Shown piece by piece: positions 53,493-60,989 of a stretch of 64,000 nucleotides of DNA. The DNA is taken from the NCBI RefSeq assembly GCF_013386165.1, contig NZ_JACAOS010000021.1, positions 276,831 to 340,830 on the forward strand, written 5' to 3'. Positions within the stretch are counted from its first letter, which is position 1, and each line of letters begins with the position of its first letter. Made by a program: the position numbers and the translations under genes. The stretch is from Pseudomonas gingeri. Its GTDB lineage: Bacteria; Pseudomonadota; Gammaproteobacteria; Pseudomonadales; Pseudomonadaceae. The notes beneath the pieces are model-generated. The model did not search any database. It had not been told where the DNA came from and was given only the letters and a program-made list of their open reading frames with translations.

Positions 53493-53505
53493 TTGCGGTT
53501 GAATT
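53493..53505 (-). promoter_or_regulatory. Ada box upstream of the 2OG oxygenase
   Basis: The same AAT-TCAACC-GCAA on the minus strand, 69 bp before the oxygenase start (72 bp in the ada case). The surrounding 22 bp match the ada copy except one base. Confidence 0.75.
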
Positions 53506-53620
53506 GCCCAGGCAGCCGTTGATGCGCCGCAATGCAGTTTCTTTGGCCGAGGGGGGCTGTGTTTCGTTGGCGTGCTCCCCTAGGATATTCCTTCTGTATT
53601 TTTGTCAGGAAACATCGCTC

Positions 53621-54220
53621 ATGTCCGCTGCCTATCGTCTTGCCGTGCCTTTGTCCAAAGCCTATCGCCTGCTCAATCACGGCCCGACCGTATTGGTCAG
53701 CGCTGCCCACGACGGCCAGCGCAATATCATGGCGGCCGCCTGGGCCATGCCGTTGGATTTCGAGCCGCCAAAAGTGGCGGTGGTGATCGACAAGTCGACC
53801 TGGACGCGGCGTTTGCTGGAAGCTTCGGGCACTTTCGTGATCAATGTGCCCTGTGTCGCTCAGGCCGATGTCGTGCAAACCGTCGGGACCACCTCTGGCC
53901 TGGAACTGACCCAGAGTCATAGCCGCGACAAGTTCGATGCCTACGGTCTGGAAACCTTTACCGGCGAGAAGATCTACGCGCCGATGCTGGAGGGCTGTGT
54001 CGCCTGGCTGGAGTGCCGCTTGCTGCCGGAGCCGCGCAACCATGAACAGTACGACCTGTTCCTGGCCGAAGTCATTTCAGCCCAGGCCGATTCGCGGGTA
54101 TTCAGTGAGGGGCGTTGGCATTTTGAGGGGCATGACGAGTTGCGTACCTTGCACCATGTCGCCGGCGGGCATTTCCTGAAAATCGGCGACGCGGTGGATG
54201 GCGAACTTCTGCGACCGTGA
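53621..54220 (+). CDS. flavin reductase family protein
   Basis: A 199-residue FMN-binding split-barrel protein. RNIMAAAWAMPLDFEPPKVAVVI is the flavin-binding core, and ASGTFVINVPCVAQAD lies near residue 75. Family members reduce flavin with NAD(P)H or act as flavoprotein oxygenase partners; the partner here is unknown. The ATG at 53621 has AGGAAA upstream. It is convergent with the LysE gene, one base apart. Confidence 0.9.
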   Translation: MSAAYRLAVPLSKAYRLLNHGPTVLVSAAHDGQRNIMAAAWAMPLDFEPPKVAVVIDKSTWTRRLLEASGTFVINVPCVAQADVVQTVGTTSGLELTQSHSRDKFDAYGLETFTGEKIYAPMLEGCVAWLECRLLPEPRNHEQYDLFLAEVISAQADSRVFSEGRWHFEGHDELRTLHHVAGGHFLKIGDAVDGELLRP

Positions 54221-54221
54221 T

Positions 54222-54863
54222 TCAGCGATTGGCCAGCATATGGGCACCGAACAGCAGGTAGCAGGTGCCGGCGAAGCGATCCAGGCCTTTGCGGCAGCGG
54301 CTGTAGAAAGCGGACATCCGCGTGCTGGCAAACACCAGGGCCACGCTGGTGTACCAGCAAAAGGACAGGCCGCTCATGATCGCGACGGCCATGGCCAGCA
54401 GCGGGGCGGGCGGGGAGCTGGGCATGGTGGTGGCGAAGATGGTCGCGACGAACAGCGCCGACTTGGGGTTGGTCATATTGCCCAGCAGGCCTCGACTATA
54501 GGCTGAGAGCAGGCTGCGTTTTGGCTCGTGAAGGGTGGCTTGCTGGCCGGCGTTGGCGGGTTGTTTGCGCAGGAACAGTTTGATGCCGAGGTAGATCAGG
54601 TAGGCGCCACCGGCGATTTTCAATGCCAGGTACAGCGATGGCGCGGCGGTGAACAGCGATTTGATCCCCAGCCCGCCGGCCAGACCCCAGAGGATGGTGC
54701 CCGTGGCGATACCCAGTGCGCAGACCACGCCATGTTTGCGCGAGTTGCCGGCGGCGAGTTGGGCGGTGGTGAAGAAATTGGGGCCCGGAGTGACCACGGC
54801 GACGGTCCAGAGCAGGGCGAGGGAGAGCAGGGGGGCGGCATACAGGAGGTGTTGGGTTTCCAT
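54222..54863 (-). CDS. LysE/RhtB-family amino-acid exporter
   Basis: A 213-residue membrane exporter with six helices. The conserved TPGPNFFTTAQLAAGNSRKHGVVCALGIATGT follows helix 1, and GGAYLIYLGIKLFLRK is the second conserved block. It exports amino acids or small metabolites. It is the last backbone gene before the T6SS effector island; its substrate is unknown. Confidence 0.93.
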   Translation of the reverse strand: METQHLLYAAPLLSLALLWTVAVVTPGPNFFTTAQLAAGNSRKHGVVCALGIATGTILWGLAGGLGIKSLFTAAPSLYLALKIAGGAYLIYLGIKLFLRKQPANAGQQATLHEPKRSLLSAYSRGLLGNMTNPKSALFVATIFATTMPSSPPAPLLAMAVAIMSGLSFCWYTSVALVFASTRMSAFYSRCRKGLDRFAGTCYLLFGAHMLANR

Positions 54864-55109
54864 AAAGGATTACCTGGTTACGCGGTAATCCGCGTGCTGA
54901 TGGTCTGAAACCTTTGCACACGACCTTCTCAGCTTTTTCGGCTGTTTTCCAGCGGTTCTTGGGGCTAATGGCGATCTTTCGTGTGGTTTCCAAGCAGGTC
55001 CATAGTCTTTTGTGCTCTGCGCAGTTCTATATTCAGGGCGCGAAGTGTATGGGCAGTTGTAGAGAAAACAAGCTCGTTCCACTCATGTTTTCGAAGGTTT
55101 CTCTGGGGT

Positions 55110-55502
55110 TCACGTTTTTGGCGTCTCGCGCCATTTTATGTAAAAGGCTTCTTGTTCTTCGCGGCTGTTGGTGAGATCGTTTTCCTCATAGTCAAATATG
55201 TCTACTAGATCTTTAGGTGAGGAGGCTTTTCCTAGCGTTAGTTCATATGCTTTTATTCCAAGGGACATTTGTGATGACATGCTTGATGGGCGAACATTTA
55301 TTTTTGAGCCTTTGCAAAGGAATTGTATGTCTGGGTGTTCGCCTCTGATTTTTCCGAGGCATTCGTAAAAATCTTCAGCAAAATAGGTTTTTTCAATGCT
55401 GTCATTTATGATGAGTTTTATTGATGTTGTTTTGGTGTCGCATAGTAATGTCGCAGTTTGCTTTTTGTTGTTGGTGAGTATTTTGATTTTTATGGGTTTC
55501 AA
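55110..55502 (-). CDS. putative immunity protein for the Rhs toxin
   Basis: A 130-residue protein starting at TTG (MKPIKIKILTNNKKQTATLL), supported by GGAG eight bases upstream. It begins one base after the rhs stop codon. It has no signal peptide and no membrane helix. The sequence is AT-rich with many Lys, Ile and Asn codons, like the toxin tip and unlike the Rhs core. No family is recognised. A cognate immunity gene directly behind a polymorphic toxin is the usual arrangement, and the short intergenic distance supports that reading. Confidence 0.7.
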   Translation of the reverse strand: MKPIKIKILTNNKKQTATLLCDTKTTSIKLIINDSIEKTYFAEDFYECLGKIRGEHPDIQFLCKGSKINVRPSSMSSQMSLGIKAYELTLGKASSPKDLVDIFDYEENDLTNSREEQEAFYIKWRETPKT

Positions 55503-55503
55503 T

Positions 55504-58500
55504 TTATTTTCTCCGAGGGTTTGGTATGGAGTGCCCGACGTAGCTACCGTCTGGTTTCAGTGGGGTAGCACCTAAAATATCCTCGCTATTGATACGGTTC
55601 GGTATGGCTATTTCCATTTCATATTGGTGCTCTGATTTCTTTCCTAGCTCTTTGTTTACGTCGCGGCCATGGATTTTTTTTAGAGTAAATAAATATCCTT
55701 TTTTACTTCGGAAATTGGTTGCAAAATCTATTGCGACGTCTTTGGATGTGGAGGTGCTTATAAAGTTGCTGGGCGGATCATTACTGTTTAGTGCGTGTAA
55801 GTACAGGTCTGTGCTATCACCTTTGCTTTTGAAGCCGTGCTCGAAGATCTCACTGGGACGATATTTGTTTTCTCCTCTATAGAGATAGCTTTTATCTCTA
55901 TTTGTATCCGGAGCCTTTGGCTCCCCACTTTCAGTATTAGGTCCTTGGGAGCGGTTTGTGTCGTTTTTCTTTGTATCTGGGCCAGGGCACTCACAGCTCA
56001 ACCCCAGCGGATCCACCCACCCCGTAGGGTTAGGCGCGTACTGGTAGGCGTTCAGCCCACCGGCCAGTTTGATCGGGTCGGGGGTGAGGTAGCGGCCGGT
56101 TTCGGGATTGTAGTAGCGATGGCGGTTGTAGTGTAAGCCGGTTTCTGTATCGAAATACTGGCCCTGGAAACGCAACGGGTTGTCGATATCGGCACGGTCG
56201 AGGTGGGCTATCCGGCCATAGGCGTAGTAGCGCGCCGCCCAGCGGATATTGCCTGCTTCGTCCGTGAGCTCCTGGGGTGTGCCCAGATGGTCGAGTTGGT
56301 AATGAAACGCCTCGACCTGTTCCGGCCCCTCGCCATTGAGCAGGGCCAAGGGCCGGAAACTGTCCGGTTCGTACAGGTAGCTGCGGTAATGCGCCGGACC
56401 GCTTTCGGCAATCAGCCGGTCGCCCTGCCAGAGGTATTCCGTGGTCCGGTCTTCACAGGTCTTGGCAATACGCCGGCCAAACGCGTCGTAGCGGTAGCTG
56501 ACCGTGCCGCCATTCGGCAGGCTGACACCGACCAACCGGTGCTGGCAGTCATAGCGATATTCGGTGACGAGTTCTGGCTCGGTCCCATTGCGCTCTCGGA
56601 TCAGGTTGCCGAAGGCGTCATAGTCAAAATGGCTGTGGCCGCGAAACAACAGGCGGTTGCCCCGGGTGCGCGCCATGCGCGGGCTGTCGCCCAACAGGTT
56701 GCCGGCAGGGTCGTGGGCGAAACGTTCGCAAGGATCGCCGCGCACTTCGCTCAGTCGGTCCAGCGGGTCGTACTGGTAACGGCGCAGGCCGTGGCGGCTG
56801 TCGTCGATGCTCGCCAGGTTGCCGTTGGCTTCATAGGCGTAGAAACGCTGGTAACGCCCGCTATTGTCCTGGTTGACGCTGTGTTTCAGCAGCCGACCCT
56901 GCTCGTCGTAATGATAATGACTGAGCAGTTTGCCCTGCTGACGCAGGCGCTCGCGGCCGGCCTCGAAGCGGTGGCGGGTCAGGTGCCGGTCGTTGAGATC
57001 GACCCCGATCAATCTTCCGCCCGGCAGGTAGCGATAGTCGATCAGGTTGCCGTCCGGCAAACGGCAGTGAATCAACTGGCCCACGGCATCGTAGCGATAG
57101 CGTTGGGTGGCCCAGCCCTGGTGTTCGCTGGTCAGGCGATCCTGGCTGTCGTAGCCGTAGGTCAGCGGCCAGTGTCCGTCGTCGACGCTGACCAGGCGGC
57201 CCAGCCCATCGTAGTGATAGTGGACCTTGCGGCCATCGGCGAGGCTCTTGAGCCGCAGGCGCCCGGCGCTGTCGCGTTGGTAGGCGGTGACGAGTTCGCT
57301 GCCGTCGTCGCCGAACTCCGTTTTCTCCAGCAGATGGCCGTTGAGGTCGTAGGCGTAGGCGCTGCGCCGCCCATCGAAGCCGGTTTCTTCGCGGATCAGG
57401 CCGTTGGGGTAATAGGTGAGGTGGTAGCGCTCGCCACGTTCGTTCTCGATGTCGCTGAGCAGCAGCCGGGCATTGTCATAACGATAATTCAGCTGGCTGC
57501 CGTCGGGGTTGAGGCGGCGACTGACCAGATGCAGATTGTCCGCGTATTCATAACGCGTGACCCGGCCCAGCTCGTCGGTCTCGGCCGTGATCTTGCCGTA
57601 GGCGTTGTAGCTGAAACGACGTTTGGCACCTCCCGGCATTTCAACCTGGATCAGGCGGCCAATAGCGTCCCATCCGTAGCGGGTGGTGGCACCGTCCGCT
57701 GTCTGGCGGCTGGTTTGCCGACCGTGTTCGTCGTAGCCATATTTCAGCTGGCTGCCGTCGGGCAGTCGTTCTTCCAGCAGATGGCCGAGTCGGTCCCAGA
57801 TGAGGCTGTGTCGGCTGCCGTCCGGATGCTGGATCTCGCTCAGCAGGCCACGGCGGTCGTATTCATACTCGGTGACCTGGCCCGCAGGGTCGGTCTTGCG
57901 GGTGATATCGCCCCGGGGGTTGTGGGCATATTTCCAACGTGCCCGGCCACGTTGCACGCTGCATACGTGACCGTTGTGATACTCGTAGAGGGTCGGTTCG
58001 TCTTCGGGCGGAACAATGGCCAGCAGCCGACCGGCTTCGCTGTAGCGATATTCGGTGATGGCGCCCAGGGCATCCTTTTCGGCAATCAGCCGGCCTTGGG
58101 CGTCGTAGGCCTTGTGTTGCTCGGCACCCTCGGGATCGACCTTGCGGATCAGGCGTGCGCGGTCATCGTGGACAAAGACTTCTTCGCTGCCGTCAATGTG
58201 ATGGGCAGTGACACTGCCGTCGTCGTCCCAGGAGTAGCGGCTGTCCATCTGCGCAAAGCTGGCCCAATGGCGTACGCAGCGGGCCAGCTTGCCCACGCCT
58301 TGCCATTCCCAGTAGAACGCGGCGCCGCCGGCCAACTGGCGTTCGTGAATGACGTGATGTTCGTCATAGGCGTAGCGCTCGCACTCGTCGACGGCGTTGG
58401 CGGCCTCGATCAGACGGCCCTGGTCGTCGTAGCGATAGCGCACCAGGGTGCGCAACGTCTGCCAGCCGTCGGCGAGATAAGTGGCGGCCTGTTCCTGCTG

Positions 58501-60222
58501 GAACTCGACCGCGACGATGCGGCTTCGGTCGTAGCGCAACAGCAGGGCCCGCCCGAGGCCGTTGTCCAGGCGGTGAATACGACCCTCGAGGTCATGGCTG
58601 ATGCTCAGCCGATTGCCATGCCGATCACTGAGGGAAAACAGCCGGGCGCCATGCCGGTCGTACCTGAAGTGATAGAACCAGGGTGTATCACCGGCTTGGG
58701 TCAGGATCAGTTCGTCAGGCGTATCGCCCAGGTAGATCGCCGCTTCGCTCAGGCTGTTGTGGATGGTCGGACGTTGCGCACTGGGGCGAGGAAAGCGAAT
58801 GGAGCGGTTTTCCTGGTCGGTCCAGATGACCTCGTCACCGTCGAACACCAGGCGTTGGGCCAGCGCATGGCTCCAGCCAGGACCGAGGCCCCGGCAGGTT
58901 TCCACGGCGCTGGTGCGATACAGCCGACTCCAGGCAAACGGCAGTGGGCCGTCCAGTTCGCCGTCGACCAGGGTCAGCAGTTCTTCGCCGGTGACCATCG
59001 ACACCGGGCAGCCGTGGGTCTGGGTCTTGTCCGCACGTTCGGCGCTCTGGCCGTTGGGGTTGGCGGCCTGGCGGGGAACGTCGTCGCGGTGTTCGCTCTG
59101 GCGCAGGGTGGCGTTCTTGCGCCCGTCCCAACGCATCTGCAGGACGCCCTGTTTCTGCGCGCCCGCAACACCCCGGGCGGCGACAGCCTTGTAACGACCG
59201 ACATAACCCATGAAGCCGTCGAGCAGGCTGAACAGGCCCCGGATAAATCGGGTTCCGGCTTCCACCATCTGGCTGCCGTATTTCTTCAGGCGCAGGGCCA
59301 GGTAGGCGACGCCGGCGCCCGCCGCCGCGACGGTAAGTACCAACCCCAGAAGCAGGTCGATCAGCACGGAAACCAGGGTGCTCGCCACCACATGCGCGGT
59401 ATCCCCGGCCAGTTGACTCGGCGGCAGTGATGCCAGCCAGATCGCGGCGGTGCGCAACAGCAGAAAGAGCGCGGCCTCGTCGCTGGCCAGCAACATCGCC
59501 TTTTCCATCACGGCCGGGGCCCGTCGTGCGAGGTCGGCCAGTTCCTGGGCGCTGCTGCCCAGTCGGTCGACATAGGCCAAGGGGTCCTTGAGGATGTCGA
59601 ACAGCAGCTCGATCCCTTCCCAGACGCCCTTGATCGCTTCCCAACTACCACTGGCCAAACCCTCACCGACGGCCAGCAGTGCCGTCGAGGTGGTCTGTGC
59701 CGACCAGTGCGGCTTGAAACCGCTCCATTCGCGGCGCAACCAGGCTTCCAGGTCCCGGGTCAGGTCCGAGTAGGCGGCGAACAGGGCGTCGACTTGCTCG
59801 GGCGTTGCGCCGCCCTGCACCCGCACGCGATAGAACTGCCCTGGCTGGCCCTGGAAGCTGCCCTTGCCCTGGGCGTCCAGCAGGATCGAGGTCGAAGGAC
59901 CGCCGTCGACCGGCATGACTTCGACCAACAGGTCACCCAGTGGAATTTCATGGACCGACTCGAATCGGCTCTCAAGGGTCAGCACACCGTTGGCGGGGCA
60001 CTGCGCCACGTTGGACAGGAAGTCGCGGTCCTGGAGGCCGACGACCTTGTGGCTGTCACCGAAGCGGATGACCCGGTCCATGCCCAGCAGTGACGGCAGG
60101 TCCGTAGCATCGCTGAGCTGATCCAGGGCTTGGGCATACCAACTGCGGGTCTGCTCGCGATAGACCGTCAGGCTGTCGTTGAAGCCGTCGAGTTGTGCTT
60201 CGATATAGTCGATGCGGTTCAT
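55504..60222 (-). CDS. Rhs T6SS effector with C-terminal ADP-ribosyltransferase
   Basis: A 1572-residue protein. Residues 1-400 form an N-terminal region with hydrophobic helices at about 255-320 (membrane-compatible). An Rhs barrel with many YD repeats runs from about 402 (GCPVSMVTGEELL) to the autocleavage motif DPLGL at 1404-1408. The tip, residues 1409-1572, is AT-rich and reads as an ADP-ribosyltransferase: Arg1449 in LYRGENK, STSTS at 1489-1493 and E-M-E with Glu1535 and Glu1537. The order and spacing resemble cholera-toxin A and related R-S-E toxins. It is delivered with VgrG and DUF4123; the target is unknown. Confidence 0.85.
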   Translation of the reverse strand: MNRIDYIEAQLDGFNDSLTVYREQTRSWYAQALDQLSDATDLPSLLGMDRVIRFGDSHKVVGLQDRDFLSNVAQCPANGVLTLESRFESVHEIPLGDLLVEVMPVDGGPSTSILLDAQGKGSFQGQPGQFYRVRVQGGATPEQVDALFAAYSDLTRDLEAWLRREWSGFKPHWSAQTTSTALLAVGEGLASGSWEAIKGVWEGIELLFDILKDPLAYVDRLGSSAQELADLARRAPAVMEKAMLLASDEAALFLLLRTAAIWLASLPPSQLAGDTAHVVASTLVSVLIDLLLGLVLTVAAAGAGVAYLALRLKKYGSQMVEAGTRFIRGLFSLLDGFMGYVGRYKAVAARGVAGAQKQGVLQMRWDGRKNATLRQSEHRDDVPRQAANPNGQSAERADKTQTHGCPVSMVTGEELLTLVDGELDGPLPFAWSRLYRTSAVETCRGLGPGWSHALAQRLVFDGDEVIWTDQENRSIRFPRPSAQRPTIHNSLSEAAIYLGDTPDELILTQAGDTPWFYHFRYDRHGARLFSLSDRHGNRLSISHDLEGRIHRLDNGLGRALLLRYDRSRIVAVEFQQEQAATYLADGWQTLRTLVRYRYDDQGRLIEAANAVDECERYAYDEHHVIHERQLAGGAAFYWEWQGVGKLARCVRHWASFAQMDSRYSWDDDGSVTAHHIDGSEEVFVHDDRARLIRKVDPEGAEQHKAYDAQGRLIAEKDALGAITEYRYSEAGRLLAIVPPEDEPTLYEYHNGHVCSVQRGRARWKYAHNPRGDITRKTDPAGQVTEYEYDRRGLLSEIQHPDGSRHSLIWDRLGHLLEERLPDGSQLKYGYDEHGRQTSRQTADGATTRYGWDAIGRLIQVEMPGGAKRRFSYNAYGKITAETDELGRVTRYEYADNLHLVSRRLNPDGSQLNYRYDNARLLLSDIENERGERYHLTYYPNGLIREETGFDGRRSAYAYDLNGHLLEKTEFGDDGSELVTAYQRDSAGRLRLKSLADGRKVHYHYDGLGRLVSVDDGHWPLTYGYDSQDRLTSEHQGWATQRYRYDAVGQLIHCRLPDGNLIDYRYLPGGRLIGVDLNDRHLTRHRFEAGRERLRQQGKLLSHYHYDEQGRLLKHSVNQDNSGRYQRFYAYEANGNLASIDDSRHGLRRYQYDPLDRLSEVRGDPCERFAHDPAGNLLGDSPRMARTRGNRLLFRGHSHFDYDAFGNLIRERNGTEPELVTEYRYDCQHRLVGVSLPNGGTVSYRYDAFGRRIAKTCEDRTTEYLWQGDRLIAESGPAHYRSYLYEPDSFRPLALLNGEGPEQVEAFHYQLDHLGTPQELTDEAGNIRWAARYYAYGRIAHLDRADIDNPLRFQGQYFDTETGLHYNRHRYYNPETGRYLTPDPIKLAGGLNAYQYAPNPTGWVDPLGLSCECPGPDTKKNDTNRSQGPNTESGEPKAPDTNRDKSYLYRGENKYRPSEIFEHGFKSKGDSTDLYLHALNSNDPPSNFISTSTSKDVAIDFATNFRSKKGYLFTLKKIHGRDVNKELGKKSEHQYEMEIAIPNRINSEDILGATPLKPDGSYVGHSIPNPRRK

Positions 60223-60989
60223 CGGTCTGCCTCCCTGGCTGGAAGCTCCGCGACCGCCAGCTCCCGGATGAGATAGGCGAGCAGGGCGTCCTGCCGGCTC
60301 GGGCCGGGCGCCGAGCGCTCCAGGAAACGGGCGATTTTGTGTCGCAGGTGGGGGATGGGCGCGGCGTCATGCAGCGCGGGGTGGTCTTCGCTCAGCCACT
60401 GCAGGCTGTTGTCGATCAGTGTTTCGGGACACTGTCCGGACAGGTGTTGCAGCAGCGCTGGCGGAACGTCCCACCAGGGATAAGTCTTCGCTTCGGCCTT
60501 GAGCGAATGGGCGAGGGACCGCGCCTGACCATTGATGAGATAGCGGCTCAGGCCCGGTAGCAGTTGACTGGCTTCAGTGCCGAGAAAATCGAGGGTCGGT
60601 AACCATTGGCGGCCATCCCAGAAGCGAAAGAACACCGGGCCGCCCGCTGGCAGCTTTACCTGGGTCAGTCCGCGCAGGTGCGCGACCACTTGTTCCGGGG
60701 TGTTGGAGGACACCGCCAGCCAGCCCCAATCCCGGTATTCGCTGTCGGCAATCCAGGACAGGAACGGGCTGTGCACCGTGAGTTCGAGGACATGGGGCAT
60801 CACCTCGAGCCAATCGGCATAAGGTGTGTCCCTCCAGATCGGCAGAGGCGCCGTGGCGCTGCCGATCCTGCGCAGGGCTGCCAGTGGTTTGGCCGCGCTG
60901 GCGTCGCTGAATACCAGATAGAGCCGCTCGTGAGGTGCCATCGGGGCTTGGGCCAGCCAGCGCTCGGGTGTCAGGCATTCAGAGTTCAC
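60219..60989 (-). CDS. DUF4123 T6SS effector adaptor
   Basis: A 256-residue protein with the DUF4123 domain at its N-terminus: MAPHERLYLVFSDASAAKPLAALRRIG. In T6SS this family (Tap/TEC) loads an effector onto VgrG. The GTG at 60989 (AAGG/CAGG upstream) is the likely start and overlaps the vgrG end by 11 bp; an ATG at 60941 is a shorter alternative. Its stop overlaps the rhs start by four bases. The chain vgrG-adaptor-rhs is thus tightly coupled. Confidence 0.88.
   Translation of the reverse strand: MNSECLTPERWLAQAPMAPHERLYLVFSDASAAKPLAALRRIGSATAPLPIWRDTPYADWLEVMPHVLELTVHSPFLSWIADSEYRDWGWLAVSSNTPEQVVAHLRGLTQVKLPAGGPVFFRFWDGRQWLPTLDFLGTEASQLLPGLSRYLINGQARSLAHSLKAEAKTYPWWDVPPALLQHLSGQCPETLIDNSLQWLSEDHPALHDAAPIPHLRHKIARFLERSAPGPSRQDALLAYLIRELAVAELPAREADR

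Noticed and set aside
54914..55174. A plus-strand 86-codon frame between the LysE and immunity genes
   Set aside because: No ribosome site, and it runs into the antisense of the immunity gene.
56203..59430. A 1075-codon open frame on the plus strand opposite the Rhs gene
   Set aside because: It is the antisense of a GC-rich, codon-biased gene, lacks domain motifs and has an Ala/Val/Gln-rich shadow composition.
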